A stretch of DNA of 64,000 nucleotides, from contig CANJYB010000004.1 in assembly GCA_947479085.1 (NCBI GenBank), forward strand, positions 1 through 64,000, in the 5' to 3' direction. Below the pieces are notes generated by a model. The model did not search any database, had not been told where the DNA came from, and saw only the letters and a list, made by a program, of their open reading frames with translations. Positions 32,714 to 41,115 of the stretch are shown here, piece by piece. A program made the position numbers and the translations under genes. The stretch comes from Bacteroidota bacterium. Lineage in GTDB: Bacteria; Bacteroidota; Bacteroidia; 2-12-FULL-35-15. Position 1 is the first letter of the stretch. Each line of letters starts with the position of its first letter.

Positions 32714-34528
32714 CTATTGGTTCACCAGTTTCTTTTCGTTTCTCTTTCTATCATTTTCGTCAAGCAATACTTTACGCATACGGATGGATTTAGGAGTAAG
32801 CTCCACATACTCGTCTATTTGTATGTATTCCATTGCTTCCTCTAACGAGAAATTAATTTTAGGAATAATACGCATTTTATCATCCGAACCGGAGGCACGC
32901 ATGTTACTTAGTTTTTTCTCCTTGGTAATGTTCACTACTATATCGTCCTGGCGATTGTTTTCGCCAATAATTTGTCCGGTATAAATAGGGTCTCCAGCTT
33001 CCACAAAAAAGTTTCCTCTGTCCTGAAGTTTATCAATAGAATAAGCAATAGCAGTTCCCAATTCTCCCGAAATAAGAACTCCGTTATTACGGGAAGGAAT
33101 AGGTCCTCTCCATGGTTCAAATGCTTTGAAACGGTGAGCCATAATAGCTTCTCCGGCTGTGGCAGTTAACAAATTGTTTCTTAAACCAATAATACCGCGG
33201 GAAGGAATTTCGAATTCCAAATGTTGTAAATCTCCTTTTGGCTCCATCAACAGCATATCACCTTTACGCTGACTAACATATTCAATTACCTTTCCGGCAG
33301 ATTCTTCAGGAACGTCCACAGTTAAAATTTCAATCGGCTCGCATTTAACACCATCAATTTCCTTGATGATAACCTGCGGCTGACCAACCTGCATTTCATA
33401 TCCTTCGCGTCTCATGGTTTCAATTAAAACCGACAAGTGAAGAATACCACGTCCGAAAACAAGGTATGAATCAGCAGAAGCGGTTTCTTCCACACGTAAT
33501 GCAAGGTTTTTTTCCAATTCTTTAAATAAACGGTCGCGTAAGTGGCGGGAAGTAACAAATTTTCCTTCTTTACCAAAGAAAGGAGAGTTATTTATACAAA
33601 ACAACATGTTCATTGTTGGTTCGTCAATAGCAATAGGAGTTAATCCTTCCGGGTTTTCAAAATCAGCAATGGTATCGCCAATTTCAAAACCTTCTATTCC
33701 GGTAATTGCTACAATTTCGCCCGATTGAATCGGCTCAGTAGCTTTTGCTTTACCCAGGCCTTCGAACGTAAATAATTCTTTTATTCTTGATTTAACCACC
33801 GAACCATCGCGTTTTACCAACGATACCGGCATGTTTTCTTTAATTTCTCCTCTCAATACACGACCCACAGCAATACGACCTACGAAGGAAGAATAATCCA
33901 ACGAGGTAATTTGCATTTGCAATGTTCCTTCCACTCTTGGCGATTCCGGGAAGAAATCGACAATGGTATCTAACAAATACGTAATGTCGGTGGTCGGGTT
34001 TTTCCAATCCGGACCCATCCATCCTTGTTTGGATGAACCATAAACGGTTTTAAAATCCAATTGTTCTTCGGTAGCATCTAAGTTAAAGAACAAATCAAAA
34101 ACCTGGTCGTGCACCTCATCTGGGCGACAGTTTGGTTTGTCCACCTTGTTGATAACCAATACCACTCTTTTTCCTTGTGCCAATGCTTTTTGGGTAACAA
34201 AACGGGTTTGAGGCATCGCTCCTTCAAAAGCATCTACCAGCAATACCACACCATCAGCCATGTTCAATACACGTTCCACCTCACCTCCAAAGTCCGCGTG
34301 GCCGGGAGTATCAATAATGTTAATTTTTGTTCCTTTATATCTTACTGAAACGTTTTTAGCAAGGATTGTTATCCCACGCTCGCGTTCCAAATCATTGTTA
34401 TCCAATATTAATTCTCCTGATTCCTGGTTTTCGCGGAACAGTTTCCCGGTATGTAAAATTTTGTCAACTAAAGTGGTTTTACCGTGGTCAACGTGGGCAA
34501 TAATGGCAATGTTTCTGATGTTTTTCAT
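32714..34528 (-). CDS. typA: Ribosome-associated GTPase TypA/BipA
   Basis: A translational GTPase that assists ribosome assembly and stress adaptation. It is 604 aa, normal length. G-domain motifs are IIAHVDHGKTTLVDKIL, RERGITILAKN, DTPGHADFGGEVERVLNMAD and VINKVDKPNCRPDEV. The later domains include MRREGYEMQVGQPQVI, EIPSRGIIGLRNNLLTATAG and the TypA-specific C-terminal block LVLL-type ending in LTPKSIRMRKVLLDENDRKR. It stands alone, with its own promoter element and terminator. Confidence 0.97.
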   Translation of the reverse strand: MKNIRNIAIIAHVDHGKTTLVDKILHTGKLFRENQESGELILDNNDLERERGITILAKNVSVRYKGTKINIIDTPGHADFGGEVERVLNMADGVVLLVDAFEGAMPQTRFVTQKALAQGKRVVLVINKVDKPNCRPDEVHDQVFDLFFNLDATEEQLDFKTVYGSSKQGWMGPDWKNPTTDITYLLDTIVDFFPESPRVEGTLQMQITSLDYSSFVGRIAVGRVLRGEIKENMPVSLVKRDGSVVKSRIKELFTFEGLGKAKATEPIQSGEIVAITGIEGFEIGDTIADFENPEGLTPIAIDEPTMNMLFCINNSPFFGKEGKFVTSRHLRDRLFKELEKNLALRVEETASADSYLVFGRGILHLSVLIETMRREGYEMQVGQPQVIIKEIDGVKCEPIEILTVDVPEESAGKVIEYVSQRKGDMLLMEPKGDLQHLEFEIPSRGIIGLRNNLLTATAGEAIMAHRFKAFEPWRGPIPSRNNGVLISGELGTAIAYSIDKLQDRGNFFVEAGDPIYTGQIIGENNRQDDIVVNITKEKKLSNMRASGSDDKMRIIPKINFSLEEAMEYIQIDEYVELTPKSIRMRKVLLDENDRKRNEKKLVNQ

Positions 34529-34561
34529 TCTTATTTTTACTTTACTTTATTTTTAGGGGTG

Positions 34562-34569
34562 CAAAAGTA
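34562..34569 (-). promoter_or_regulatory. -7 promoter element for typA
   Basis: TACTTTTG on the minus strand, 33 bases before ATG 34528, matches TAnnTTTG. Confidence 0.5.
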
Positions 34570-34660
34570 CTCTTTTTATTGACATAGAAGCATAAAGGCT
34601 TTGTTATAAAATTGTAAATGGGGTATTTAAAAGGTTAATAAAAGCTATTTTTGTGCTTTA

Positions 34661-34740
34661 TTTCTCAAAAAGAAGCAAAGAAAACAAAGTGTTTAACATT
34701 AAGTACTTTTCTTTGCGAACTTTGCGTCTTTGCGAGAAAC
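34661..34740. repeat. Dispersed TTTGCG inverted repeat
   Basis: TTTCTCAAAAAGAAGCAAAG at the left and CTTTGCGTCTTTGCGAGAAA at the right are imperfectly complementary. The same family is seen at 50481-50524 and 59190-59267. It directly precedes the thioesterase start and misleadingly extends its open frame. Confidence 0.75.
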
Positions 34741-34751
34741 ATTTAAAATCT

Positions 34752-35204
34752 ATGGAAAATAAAAAAATATGGTTTGGTAACCCTACCATTAAACAGTTGG
34801 AATGGATGACCCCCAACACCCTTGGAGAGTCGCTTGGGATTGATGTTACTGAAATAGGAGATGATTACATTAAAGGAACCATGCCTGTAGATGGAAGGAC
34901 CAAACAACCTTTTGGTTTATTGCATGGTGGGGCTTCGGTGGCTTTGGCAGAAACCTTAGGAAGTATTGCCTCCTGGTTAATGGTGAACCCTGATTTATTT
35001 ATTGGAGTTGGGATTGAGATTAATGCAAATCATGTAAAAGCGGTAATGAGCGGTATGGTAACTGGCATTTGTAAACCGATTCATACCAAAGGAATGAACC
35101 ATATCTGGGAAATAAAAATATATAACGAAGCCGGAGATTTAACCTGTATCAGCAGATTTACCTGTGTAATTATCTCGAAAACGAAATTTGAAGCGAAGAA
35201 ATAG
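34752..35204 (+). CDS. Hotdog-fold acyl-CoA thioesterase (YdiI/MenI-like)
   Basis: Hydrolyses an acyl-CoA thioester. It is 150 aa from ATG 34752; the frame continues 33 codons upstream, but that part is the dispersed TTTGCG repeat, not family sequence. The hotdog signature KQPFGLLHGGASVALAETLG is nearly that of YdiI/MenI, 1,4-dihydroxy-2-naphthoyl-CoA hydrolase, with Glu in the ALAETLGS helix as the expected catalytic residue. Because mqnC indicates the futalosine route, which makes no naphthoyl-CoA, the physiological substrate may be another aryl- or acyl-CoA. Confidence 0.88.
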   Translation: MENKKIWFGNPTIKQLEWMTPNTLGESLGIDVTEIGDDYIKGTMPVDGRTKQPFGLLHGGASVALAETLGSIASWLMVNPDLFIGVGIEINANHVKAVMSGMVTGICKPIHTKGMNHIWEIKIYNEAGDLTCISRFTCVIISKTKFEAKK

Positions 35205-35215
35205 GAATTTTGTTC

Positions 35216-36187
35216 CTATTTCCTTTTATGAGTTACATTAAAAACCCTCGAAATATTAAATCCGAATTTAAAACCACCTTTTAACCAATCATCCGTTGTA
35301 TTGGGTATTAGATTATTTTCAATGATTCCAGAAGCATTAGTGAAATTCAAATGAAATACGTGCCCTCCCGTTTCAATCTCAACACCAAGCGCCAATGGCA
35401 TAAAGTAAGGATTAGCAGTATTGTTGGTTCTGTATTTCGAAAAAGTGTAAAAATAATCGCATATAAGGGCAATACGTTTGGTAAACTTAAATCGAAAACC
35501 TCCTCCAACAGAAAGCAAATCGTTTGTTTCGATTGCATCATTATCAAGGTTAAAATTAGCCAGAATATAATTTCGATGTTGATAGCTTGGTAATAGTTCT
35601 ATAGAAAATCTGGAACCAAATTTTCTTGCAAGTATCAATTGAGTAACATAAGAAAACCTATGAACATCAGACTGAGTGAAAGGGTTTGCTGCGGTTGGTT
35701 CGGCCATGCCATTATAAAATATGGAAGCTGACTGAGGATTATAACTTGCGTCACAATACAAAGCCATGGAAAATGGGATATGGTTATCCTGAGTTTGGGT
35801 CATTATTCTATATTTTACAAATCCATCAACCAACTCGGCCTGTTTACTTCTGCCAATTCCAATGGTTAAATTATTGGTAATTCCAAAATCGAAACCAAAA
35901 CGAATGTCTGAAACATTATCCAACCCATATAAGGTATGCCCGCCCCCGTTACTTGCCACTCCAATATTACCAAACCGGTGATTAATATTAAATGACATGG
36001 TTCCTGCCTTTACTGTTTCGGTGGTTTGAGCATTAATTATTTTCTGATCTTTAAAAGTAGTCACTACTTTTTCATGGGTCTTTTTAGTGCCTGCCGAGTC
36101 AAGCATACTTAACATATCATCCTGTGCCACTGCAGTAAAACTCAATGCAAAAGTGGTAATAAGACCAAATAATTTTTTGGATATCAT
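35216..36187 (-). CDS. DUF5777-family beta-barrel protein
   Basis: A predicted outer-membrane barrel, 323 aa. The signal peptide is residues 1-21 (ending AVAQ). The remainder is a series of amphipathic beta-strands with a conserved start FNINHRFGNIG and segments VSDIRFGFDFGITNNLTIGI, LGGG-like turns and HVFHLNFTNASGIIENN. Its function is unknown. It lies 12 bases after a YceI-family gene and is part of a three-gene minus-strand cluster with a heme-motif lipoprotein, which suggests an envelope redox or lipid-related role (inference). Confidence 0.85.
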   Translation of the reverse strand: MISKKLFGLITTFALSFTAVAQDDMLSMLDSAGTKKTHEKVVTTFKDQKIINAQTTETVKAGTMSFNINHRFGNIGVASNGGGHTLYGLDNVSDIRFGFDFGITNNLTIGIGRSKQAELVDGFVKYRIMTQTQDNHIPFSMALYCDASYNPQSASIFYNGMAEPTAANPFTQSDVHRFSYVTQLILARKFGSRFSIELLPSYQHRNYILANFNLDNDAIETNDLLSVGGGFRFKFTKRIALICDYFYTFSKYRTNNTANPYFMPLALGVEIETGGHVFHLNFTNASGIIENNLIPNTTDDWLKGGFKFGFNISRVFNVTHKRK

Positions 36188-36199
36188 ACTGTGATTAAT

Positions 36200-36748
36200 T
36201 TAGTTCTTTTTAAAAGGTTCAAGCGTTGCATTCAGTTTGGTTTCCACATCTTCAGCAATATTGGTAACATACAGACTTGGAACCTGAATTTTATAATCAG
36301 CTACATGCAGGTTAAAGGTAGAAGAAAGCATTATCTGGTTCCCTTTAACAGTAATAACACCATTAATGGTTTTTTCCTTTTCAACACCATGAATGCTAAA
36401 TTTTCCGGTTACCGTTACCTTTGTTTCTCCATCCTTGGTATAATCAACCGGCTCATTAATCTTTCCTTTATATATAGCATTCGGGTATTTTTCACTTTCC
36501 ACATATTCTTCATTAAAATGTTCCTGCATTAACGGTTTTTCAAACTGAAAGGCAGTCATCACAATTTTTATCTGTACATCACCAGTGGCTATATTTAGCA
36601 TTGGTTTTGCTGCTTTATTAAAAGCCTTTATGTCTTCTATAGGAGAATGAGAATAAAAACTAATCTCGCATGTTTTTGCAAGATAAATCTGGGAAAACAA
36701 CCCTGTACTTAAGGTTGCACCAATTATCGATAGAACTATTTTTTTCAT
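36200..36748 (-). CDS. YceI-family periplasmic lipid-binding protein
   Basis: YceI lipocalin-like proteins bind isoprenoid or other amphiphilic molecules in the periplasm. It is 182 aa with a signal peptide of ~19 residues. Family features are CEISFYSHSPIEDIKAFN near the N-terminus, YPNAIYKGKI, VTVTGKFSIHGVEKE with the conserved G-x-F-x-I-H-G, and the C-terminal beta-strands. It is between the cytochrome-like lipoprotein gene and the DUF5777 barrel gene, in one orientation and closely spaced. Confidence 0.92.
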   Translation of the reverse strand: MKKIVLSIIGATLSTGLFSQIYLAKTCEISFYSHSPIEDIKAFNKAAKPMLNIATGDVQIKIVMTAFQFEKPLMQEHFNEEYVESEKYPNAIYKGKINEPVDYTKDGETKVTVTGKFSIHGVEKEKTINGVITVKGNQIMLSSTFNLHVADYKIQVPSLYVTNIAEDVETKLNATLEPFKKN

Positions 36749-36797
36749 ATAAAATTTATTTGTTTAAAGACTAAATACAACAACTATGCCCTATTAT

Positions 36798-37163
36798 TTA
36801 ATTATTCAATCCACCCTGAATTATCCAGCAATGAATTCTGTCAATATCTGCTTGAGGAAGAGTTGCTCCCTGTGGCATTAATTTTAAAGTAACTACTTGT
36901 TCCATCAGTTTACCATTATCCACTTTAGCTTTTAGTCCGGCATACGAAGTATAATCTCCGTTTGTGGAACCGGATTCATGACAGCCCGAACCTCCATGAG
37001 GAGGCATGCAACTGGTAACTACTATCGAATCTATGGTAGGTTGAAAGTGAACGGTAGGATCGCATTTAAAGGATGGAGGCGGAACCTCTCCTTTATCAAA
37101 AGTACAAGATGATATGTACAAGACAATGAAAGAAATAGAAACAAGAAGTAAAGTTTTTTTCAT
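36798..37163 (-). CDS. Cytochrome c-like lipoprotein with C-x8-CH motif
   Basis: A 121-aa exported protein with a lipobox signal (VLYISSC). The mature part has SCMPPHGGSGCHESGS, a C-x8-CH arrangement in place of the normal CxxCH, followed by GDYTSYAGLKAKVDNGKL and LMPQGATLPQADIDRIHCWI. This is the layout of the atypical cytochrome-c-like domain common in Bacteroidota, where the Met in LMPQG could be the second axial ligand. Covalent heme attachment is not certain. It is the first gene of the cluster with YceI and DUF5777. Confidence 0.8.
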   Translation of the reverse strand: MKKTLLLVSISFIVLYISSCTFDKGEVPPPSFKCDPTVHFQPTIDSIVVTSCMPPHGGSGCHESGSTNGDYTSYAGLKAKVDNGKLMEQVVTLKLMPQGATLPQADIDRIHCWIIQGGLNN

Positions 37164-37195
37164 TAATAAATCGATTTTTGTGAGTTTTTAAAGTA

Positions 37196-37203
37196 CAAAT
37201 ATA
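37196..37203 (-). promoter_or_regulatory. -7 promoter element for the cytochrome-YceI-DUF5777 cluster
   Basis: TATATTTG on the minus strand matches TAnnTTTG, 32 bases before ATG 37163. Confidence 0.4.
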
Positions 37204-37247
37204 AAGTCTTTTTCAAAAGAATGGTATTTTAAATGAAATTTGCTTTT

Positions 37248-37682
37248 TTATTTTTTCTTATCATAATCCACAGCTTGCAGCACTTTTCCTTTTTCATCCC
37301 AGAAAGTCCACTTGCCTGATTCATTGTCGTTAGTATAAAATCCATCATACCGCATTTGCCCATTTTCAAACCAGGTAGTTGTTTTCCCGTTTTTAATTCC
37401 TTCGGTAAAAGTAGTTTCACTCCATTTTCCTCCGCTTTCATAAAAGCTACTCCATAATCCATCTCTCTTTCCGTTTTTCATCATTCCTCGGAATTTAAGT
37501 TTCCCGTTATCAAAAAAGGTAAGGCTTTCTCCGTCCTTTACTAAAGTATCTTTTACAGCAGATTGTTTTGAAATTGCTTTAACGGAATCGGTCTTGCCTT
37601 TTTGTTGTTCATTTTTTTGTGCGGCATTATTGCAGGAGAATAATACTGCAAACGCAAAACTTAAAATGATGGATGGTTTCAT
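37248..37682 (-). CDS. YwqK/MORN-repeat lipoprotein
   Basis: A 144-aa protein with a lipoprotein signal (MKPSIILSFAFAVLFSC). The mature part contains three ~23-residue MORN-like repeats of the form FFDNGKLKFRGMMKNGKRDG, FYESGGKWSETTFTEGIKNG and FENGQMRYDGFYTNDNESG. This is the YwqK family, sometimes annotated as antitoxin although its function is not established in Bacteroidota. A partner toxin is not evident. It starts 13 bases after the polyprenyl synthase stop, so it likely ends that transcript. Confidence 0.88.
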   Translation of the reverse strand: MKPSIILSFAFAVLFSCNNAAQKNEQQKGKTDSVKAISKQSAVKDTLVKDGESLTFFDNGKLKFRGMMKNGKRDGLWSSFYESGGKWSETTFTEGIKNGKTTTWFENGQMRYDGFYTNDNESGKWTFWDEKGKVLQAVDYDKKK

Positions 37683-37695
37683 AGTAAACGTTGTT

Positions 37696-38667
37696 TTAGT
37701 TTTTTCTTTCCGTTGTATATTTTACTAATCCTATTAATGATTGCCTGGACGCTGAATCAGGAAAACTATCGATGATGCCCAAAGCTTTGTTTTTAAATTC
37801 AATCATTTTATCAGTTGCATATTGTATTCCCCCGCTTTTTATTACAAAGTCGATTACTTCTGCCACTTTTTTCGGATTATTATTATTGTTTTTTACAATA
37901 TTGATGATTCTTCTTTTTTCCATAAAAGATGCATTGTTCAGGGCATAAATTAATGGTAAGGTCATTTTCTTTTCCTTGATATCAATTCCTGTAGGTTTGC
38001 CTATATTAGTTCCGTCACCATAATCAAACAAGTCGTCTTTTATCTGGAAAGCCATGCCAACGGCTTCTCCAAAGGCTCTCATTTTTTCAATGGCATCTTC
38101 ATTGCTGCTTACAGAAGCAGCACCACAGGAACAGCAGGAGGCCACAAGCGAGGCCGTCTTTTTACGAATGATTTCATAATACACAGCTTCATCTATGTCC
38201 AGTTTTCGGGCTTTTTCTATCTGCAAAAGTTCACCTTCACTCATCTCTCTCACTGCATTGGAAACAATACCAAGCAATTGGTAATCTTTATTATCTACCG
38301 AAAGCAACAATCCTCGCGACAAAAGAAAATCGCCAACCAATACCGCTATTTTATTTTTCCAAAGGGCATTTACTGAAAAAAAACCTCTTCGTTCGTTGCT
38401 ATCATCCACCACATCATCATGAACAAGCGTTGCTGTATGAAGCAACTCTATCAAGGATGCAGCACGGTAAGTAGAATCATTCATTTCTCCGCATACCTTG
38501 GCTGAAAGAAACACAAACATGGGGCGCATTTGTTTGCCTTTTCGTTTTACTATGTATTGGGTAATCTTATCCAGAAGCGGAACAGAACTCTTCATAGACG
38601 ATTTGAACTTGAGTTCAAACTCTTCCATTTCTTTTTCTATTGGGGCTTTTATTTCTTTAACAGTCAT
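37696..38667 (-). CDS. Polyprenyl diphosphate synthase
   Basis: An all-trans prenyltransferase building the isoprenoid chain, probably of menaquinone, in the cytosol. It is 323 aa. The first aspartate-rich motif is VHDDVVDDSNERRG, the second is FQIKDDLFDYGDG; KGKQMRPMFVFLSA supplies the conserved substrate-binding Lys/Arg. Chain length cannot be set by eye. It is in a run rlmN, small membrane protein, this gene, YwqK. IspD at 42.5 kb provides precursors by the MEP pathway. Confidence 0.95.
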   Translation of the reverse strand: MTVKEIKAPIEKEMEEFELKFKSSMKSSVPLLDKITQYIVKRKGKQMRPMFVFLSAKVCGEMNDSTYRAASLIELLHTATLVHDDVVDDSNERRGFFSVNALWKNKIAVLVGDFLLSRGLLLSVDNKDYQLLGIVSNAVREMSEGELLQIEKARKLDIDEAVYYEIIRKKTASLVASCCSCGAASVSSNEDAIEKMRAFGEAVGMAFQIKDDLFDYGDGTNIGKPTGIDIKEKKMTLPLIYALNNASFMEKRRIINIVKNNNNNPKKVAEVIDFVIKSGGIQYATDKMIEFKNKALGIIDSFPDSASRQSLIGLVKYTTERKN

Positions 38668-38677
38668 AAATGATAAT

Positions 38678-38863
38678 CTACTCAGTTTTATTTTTTGAAA
38701 TAAATATCATTAGCAAAATAAAACCTATAAAAAACAAAATCGGTCCAGAATAATAACCTTTAAATATATCCGGCCAATGCATTATTTTAAAAAGGAAACC
38801 TACTATGAACAATAAAGCACCTAAAACAATAAATATAATTGATACTACTTTTATTGCTTTCAT
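38678..38863 (-). CDS. Small membrane protein with GldL-like KIMHWP motif
   Basis: A 61-aa protein with two hydrophobic helices (residues ~5-25 and ~38-56). Between them is FKIMHWPDIFKG. The motif KIMHWP is the signature at the N-terminal membrane hairpin of GldL, the T9SS motor protein; here it stands without the cytoplasmic domain. The function is unknown. Its start overlaps the rlmN stop by 4 bases (ATGA), and the polyprenyl synthase follows after 10 bases, so it is cotranscribed and translationally coupled. Confidence 0.75.
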   Translation of the reverse strand: MKAIKVVSIIFIVLGALLFIVGFLFKIMHWPDIFKGYYSGPILFFIGFILLMIFISKNKTE

Positions 38864-39933
38864 TTAACCGCTTTCATTTTACGTTTCTCAAATCCTTCTT
38901 TATTTTTATTTGCTAGTTGTCCGCAGGCAGCATCTATATCTTTTCCGCGACTTCTCCTTATATTCACTATAATATTTTTACCTTCTAAATAGTTGGCAAA
39001 TGCTTCCAATCGTTCCGGTGTGGTTTGTTTAAATTCTCCGTCATCTATTGGATTGTACTCTATAATATTTACTTTGCAAGGAATATGTTTGCAGAATTTT
39101 GCAAGGTCCCGCGCATCATCCAGGCTATCGTTAAAATCTTTAAAGGCAATGTATTCATACGTTACCCGGGTGCCTGTTTTTTCATAAAAGTACTTCAATG
39201 CTTCGGCCAATGCTTCGATGCTATTGCTTTCGTTGATGGGCATAATGTAATTCCGTTTTTCATCACTTGCAGCATGAAGCGACAAAGCAAGGTTAAATTT
39301 CACACCGTCATCCCCCAGCTTTTTTATCATCTTGGCCACTCCTGCAGTGCTAACTGTTATCCGCTGAGGTGACATGTTCAATCCTTCGGGGGAAGTAATT
39401 TTTTGCACACTCTCCATCATATTGGCATAGTTCAGCAACGGTTCGCCCATTCCCATGTACACAATATTGGTTAACGGTGTTTTGTATTTTTCTTCCGCCT
39501 GGTTTTTTATTAATACCACCTGGTCGTATATCTCGTCTGCATTCAGGTTTCTTAATCTTTCCAGCCTTCCGGTGGCGCAAAACTTGCAGGTTAAACTGCA
39601 GCCCACCTGCGATGATATGCAGGCTGTCATTCGGGTAGTGCTTGGTATCAGTACCCCTTCCACTATATTGCCATCGTATAATTTAAACGCATTTTTAATT
39701 GTTCTGTCCCGGCTTACCTGCATGTCGTCCACCTTTACCGCATTAATAATAAAGTGTGTATTCAGCAGTTCCCTGGTTTCCTTGCTAAGGTTGGTCATTT
39801 CATCAAACGAAATGGCAGACTTTTTCCACAACCATTCATACACCTGTTTGGCGCGAAAGGCTTTATCACCATTTTCAGTAAAAACAGTTTTTAGTTCTTC
39901 AAGAGAAAGGCTACGGATGTCTTTTTTATTCAA
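38860..39933 (-). CDS. rlmN: 23S rRNA (A2503)/tRNA (A37) C2-methyltransferase RlmN
   Basis: A radical-SAM enzyme methylating adenosine C2 in 23S rRNA and some tRNAs. It is 357 aa from TTG 39933. The CxxxCxxC cluster motif is in VGCSLTCKFCATGRL. MGMGEPLLNYANMMESV and the C-terminal catalytic Cys region (DIDAACGQLA) are present. Two TTG codons (39942 and 39933) are the only plausible starts after an in-frame stop; the second gives LNKKDIRSLSLEEL, which matches the family N-terminus. It heads the operon with the small membrane protein and polyprenyl synthase. Confidence 0.95.
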   Translation of the reverse strand: MNKKDIRSLSLEELKTVFTENGDKAFRAKQVYEWLWKKSAISFDEMTNLSKETRELLNTHFIINAVKVDDMQVSRDRTIKNAFKLYDGNIVEGVLIPSTTRMTACISSQVGCSLTCKFCATGRLERLRNLNADEIYDQVVLIKNQAEEKYKTPLTNIVYMGMGEPLLNYANMMESVQKITSPEGLNMSPQRITVSTAGVAKMIKKLGDDGVKFNLALSLHAASDEKRNYIMPINESNSIEALAEALKYFYEKTGTRVTYEYIAFKDFNDSLDDARDLAKFCKHIPCKVNIIEYNPIDDGEFKQTTPERLEAFANYLEGKNIIVNIRRSRGKDIDAACGQLANKNKEGFEKRKMKAVK

Positions 39934-39998
39934 TGATTGCAAATTTCAAATTACAGATTTCAAATTACCCCTTTCTAGAAGCTAAGGGTAACAGGGCG

Positions 39999-40006
39999 CA
40001 AAATTA
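39999..40006 (-). promoter_or_regulatory. -7 promoter element for the rlmN operon
   Basis: TAATTTTG on the minus strand matches TAnnTTTG. A leader of roughly 60 bases would contain AAATCTGTAATTTGAAATTT, a dispersed wordy repeat. Confidence 0.45.
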
Positions 40007-40076
40007 CTAATATAATGTGAGTTGGAGGTAGGGTTATTTTATTCTTATCTTCGTATCAACAAAAAAAGCAAACCAC

Positions 40077-40310
40077 ATGACTATTCAGGCACAAAAATTA
40101 GAACTCGTAAAATTGATTTTAGATATAGAGGACAAATCGGTATTAAAAAACATTAAACAATTGGTAACTGCTTCAAAAAAGGATTGGTGGGACGAAATAA
40201 GTGAAGCAGAAAGAAAGGCAATTAAAGAAGGTATTGCACAAGCAGACAGAGGAGAAGTTGTTCCGCATAAAGAAGTGATGAAAAAAATAAGAGCAAAGTA
40301 TAAATTGTAA
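40077..40310 (+). CDS. Putative antitoxin of a broken type II toxin-antitoxin pair
   Basis: A 77-aa protein (ELVKLILDIEDKSVLKNIKQ, then DWWDEISEAERKAIKEGIAQ). The short N-terminal helix, central WWDEIS segment and charged C-terminal tail are typical of Bacteroidota ParD-like addiction-module antitoxins. The ParE-type frame that follows after 13 bases supports this. With the toxin inactivated, it may be a free-standing relic or an anti-toxin for relatives elsewhere. Confidence 0.75.
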   Translation: MTIQAQKLELVKLILDIEDKSVLKNIKQLVTASKKDWWDEISEAERKAIKEGIAQADRGEVVPHKEVMKKIRAKYKL

Positions 40311-40323
40311 TCTTCTTTAATAA

Positions 40324-40611
40324 ATGGAGATTAAATGGACGACCGCTGCCCAAGAAGATTAAAATTCAATTCTTGATTATCTTCTTTGGAAATTTACTTT
40401 AAAAGAAGTTCAAAATTTCGTAATACTAACTGAGGATAACTTACATTTAATTTCAAAAACTCCTCTGATGTTCCCATTGTCTGAAAAGGAAAATATCTAT
40501 AAATGCGTAATAGTAAAACAAGTGAGTTTATATTACCGAATAAATAAAAACCAAATAGAATTATTAAGATTTTGGGATAATAGGAGAAACCCTGAAAAAT
40601 TAGAATACTAA
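40324..40611 (+). pseudogene. RelE/ParE-type toxin interrupted by one nonsense codon
   Basis: From ATG 40324 the frame reads MEIKWTTAAQED, TAA at 40360-40362, then NSILDYLLWKFTLKEV through LSEKENIYKCVIVKQVSLYY, RINKNQIELLRFWDNRRNP and a natural stop at 40609-40611. Apart from codon 13, the 95-codon frame is intact and has the whole ParE layout. A TTA-to-TAA change at a position usually occupied by Leu would explain it. It could also be a sequencing error or, less likely, recoded. Confidence 0.88.
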
Positions 40612-40879
40612 ACACTATCTTTGGTTAAAACGGAAAAAGGAACGGTGAGCAGGAAAGTAATTAAGGAATAATAGTTATACCTGAAAAAGACTGCCAAAAT
40701 GACTTTCTTCCTATTTCTTTTTTATTCTCACTTAAATCACTATTAACCATTCCTTTTTTAAAATATTTACCAAAAAGAAACGTTAGCTTGTTTTTCTGTA
40801 AAAATTTGACATTGAAAACCAGCAGCTTAACAAAAAGGAGATTAGATTAATCCGCTTTAACATTTTATTCCTCCATTTC

Positions 40880-41115
40880 TACTTTTTATTAAAGAAAAAG
40901 TACTTTTTCTTTAATAAAAAGTTGCTACCTTTAAGAAAAGGAACTTTTCCTTTAATAAAATTCCCAACTTTTGTAATAAAAAATACTTTAGAAACAATAG
41001 GAAACACTTTTTATTTAATAAAACCTGCGCCTCTTACAATAAAATGAATTTTTCTTTAAGAAAAAGTGCTTCTTCTTAAAGAAAATTCTCAACTCTTGTA
41101 ATAAAAAGTAGAAAT
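40880..41115. repeat. AT-rich ~21-bp periodic array
   Basis: The word TAATAAAA, or variants TAAGAAAA and CAATAAAA, recurs at 40890, 40912, 40932, 40953, 40974, 41016, 41037, 41057, 41077 and 41099: spacings of 20-22 bases, with one double step of 42. It is more degenerate than the other arrays. It lies in the 690-base gap between the toxin relic and the amidohydrolase gene. The remaining parts of that gap (40612-40879 and 41116-41300) show nothing I can name apart from a possible promoter, TACTTTCG, at 41273. Confidence 0.75.

Noticed and set aside
34653-34751. Longer thioesterase frame
   Set aside because: The extra codons are a dispersed TTTGCG repeat; hotdog homology begins after ATG 34752.
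37248-37682. YwqK protein as a working antitoxin of a local toxin-antitoxin pair
   Set aside because: No toxin gene lies beside it, and the protein is a secreted MORN-repeat lipoprotein.
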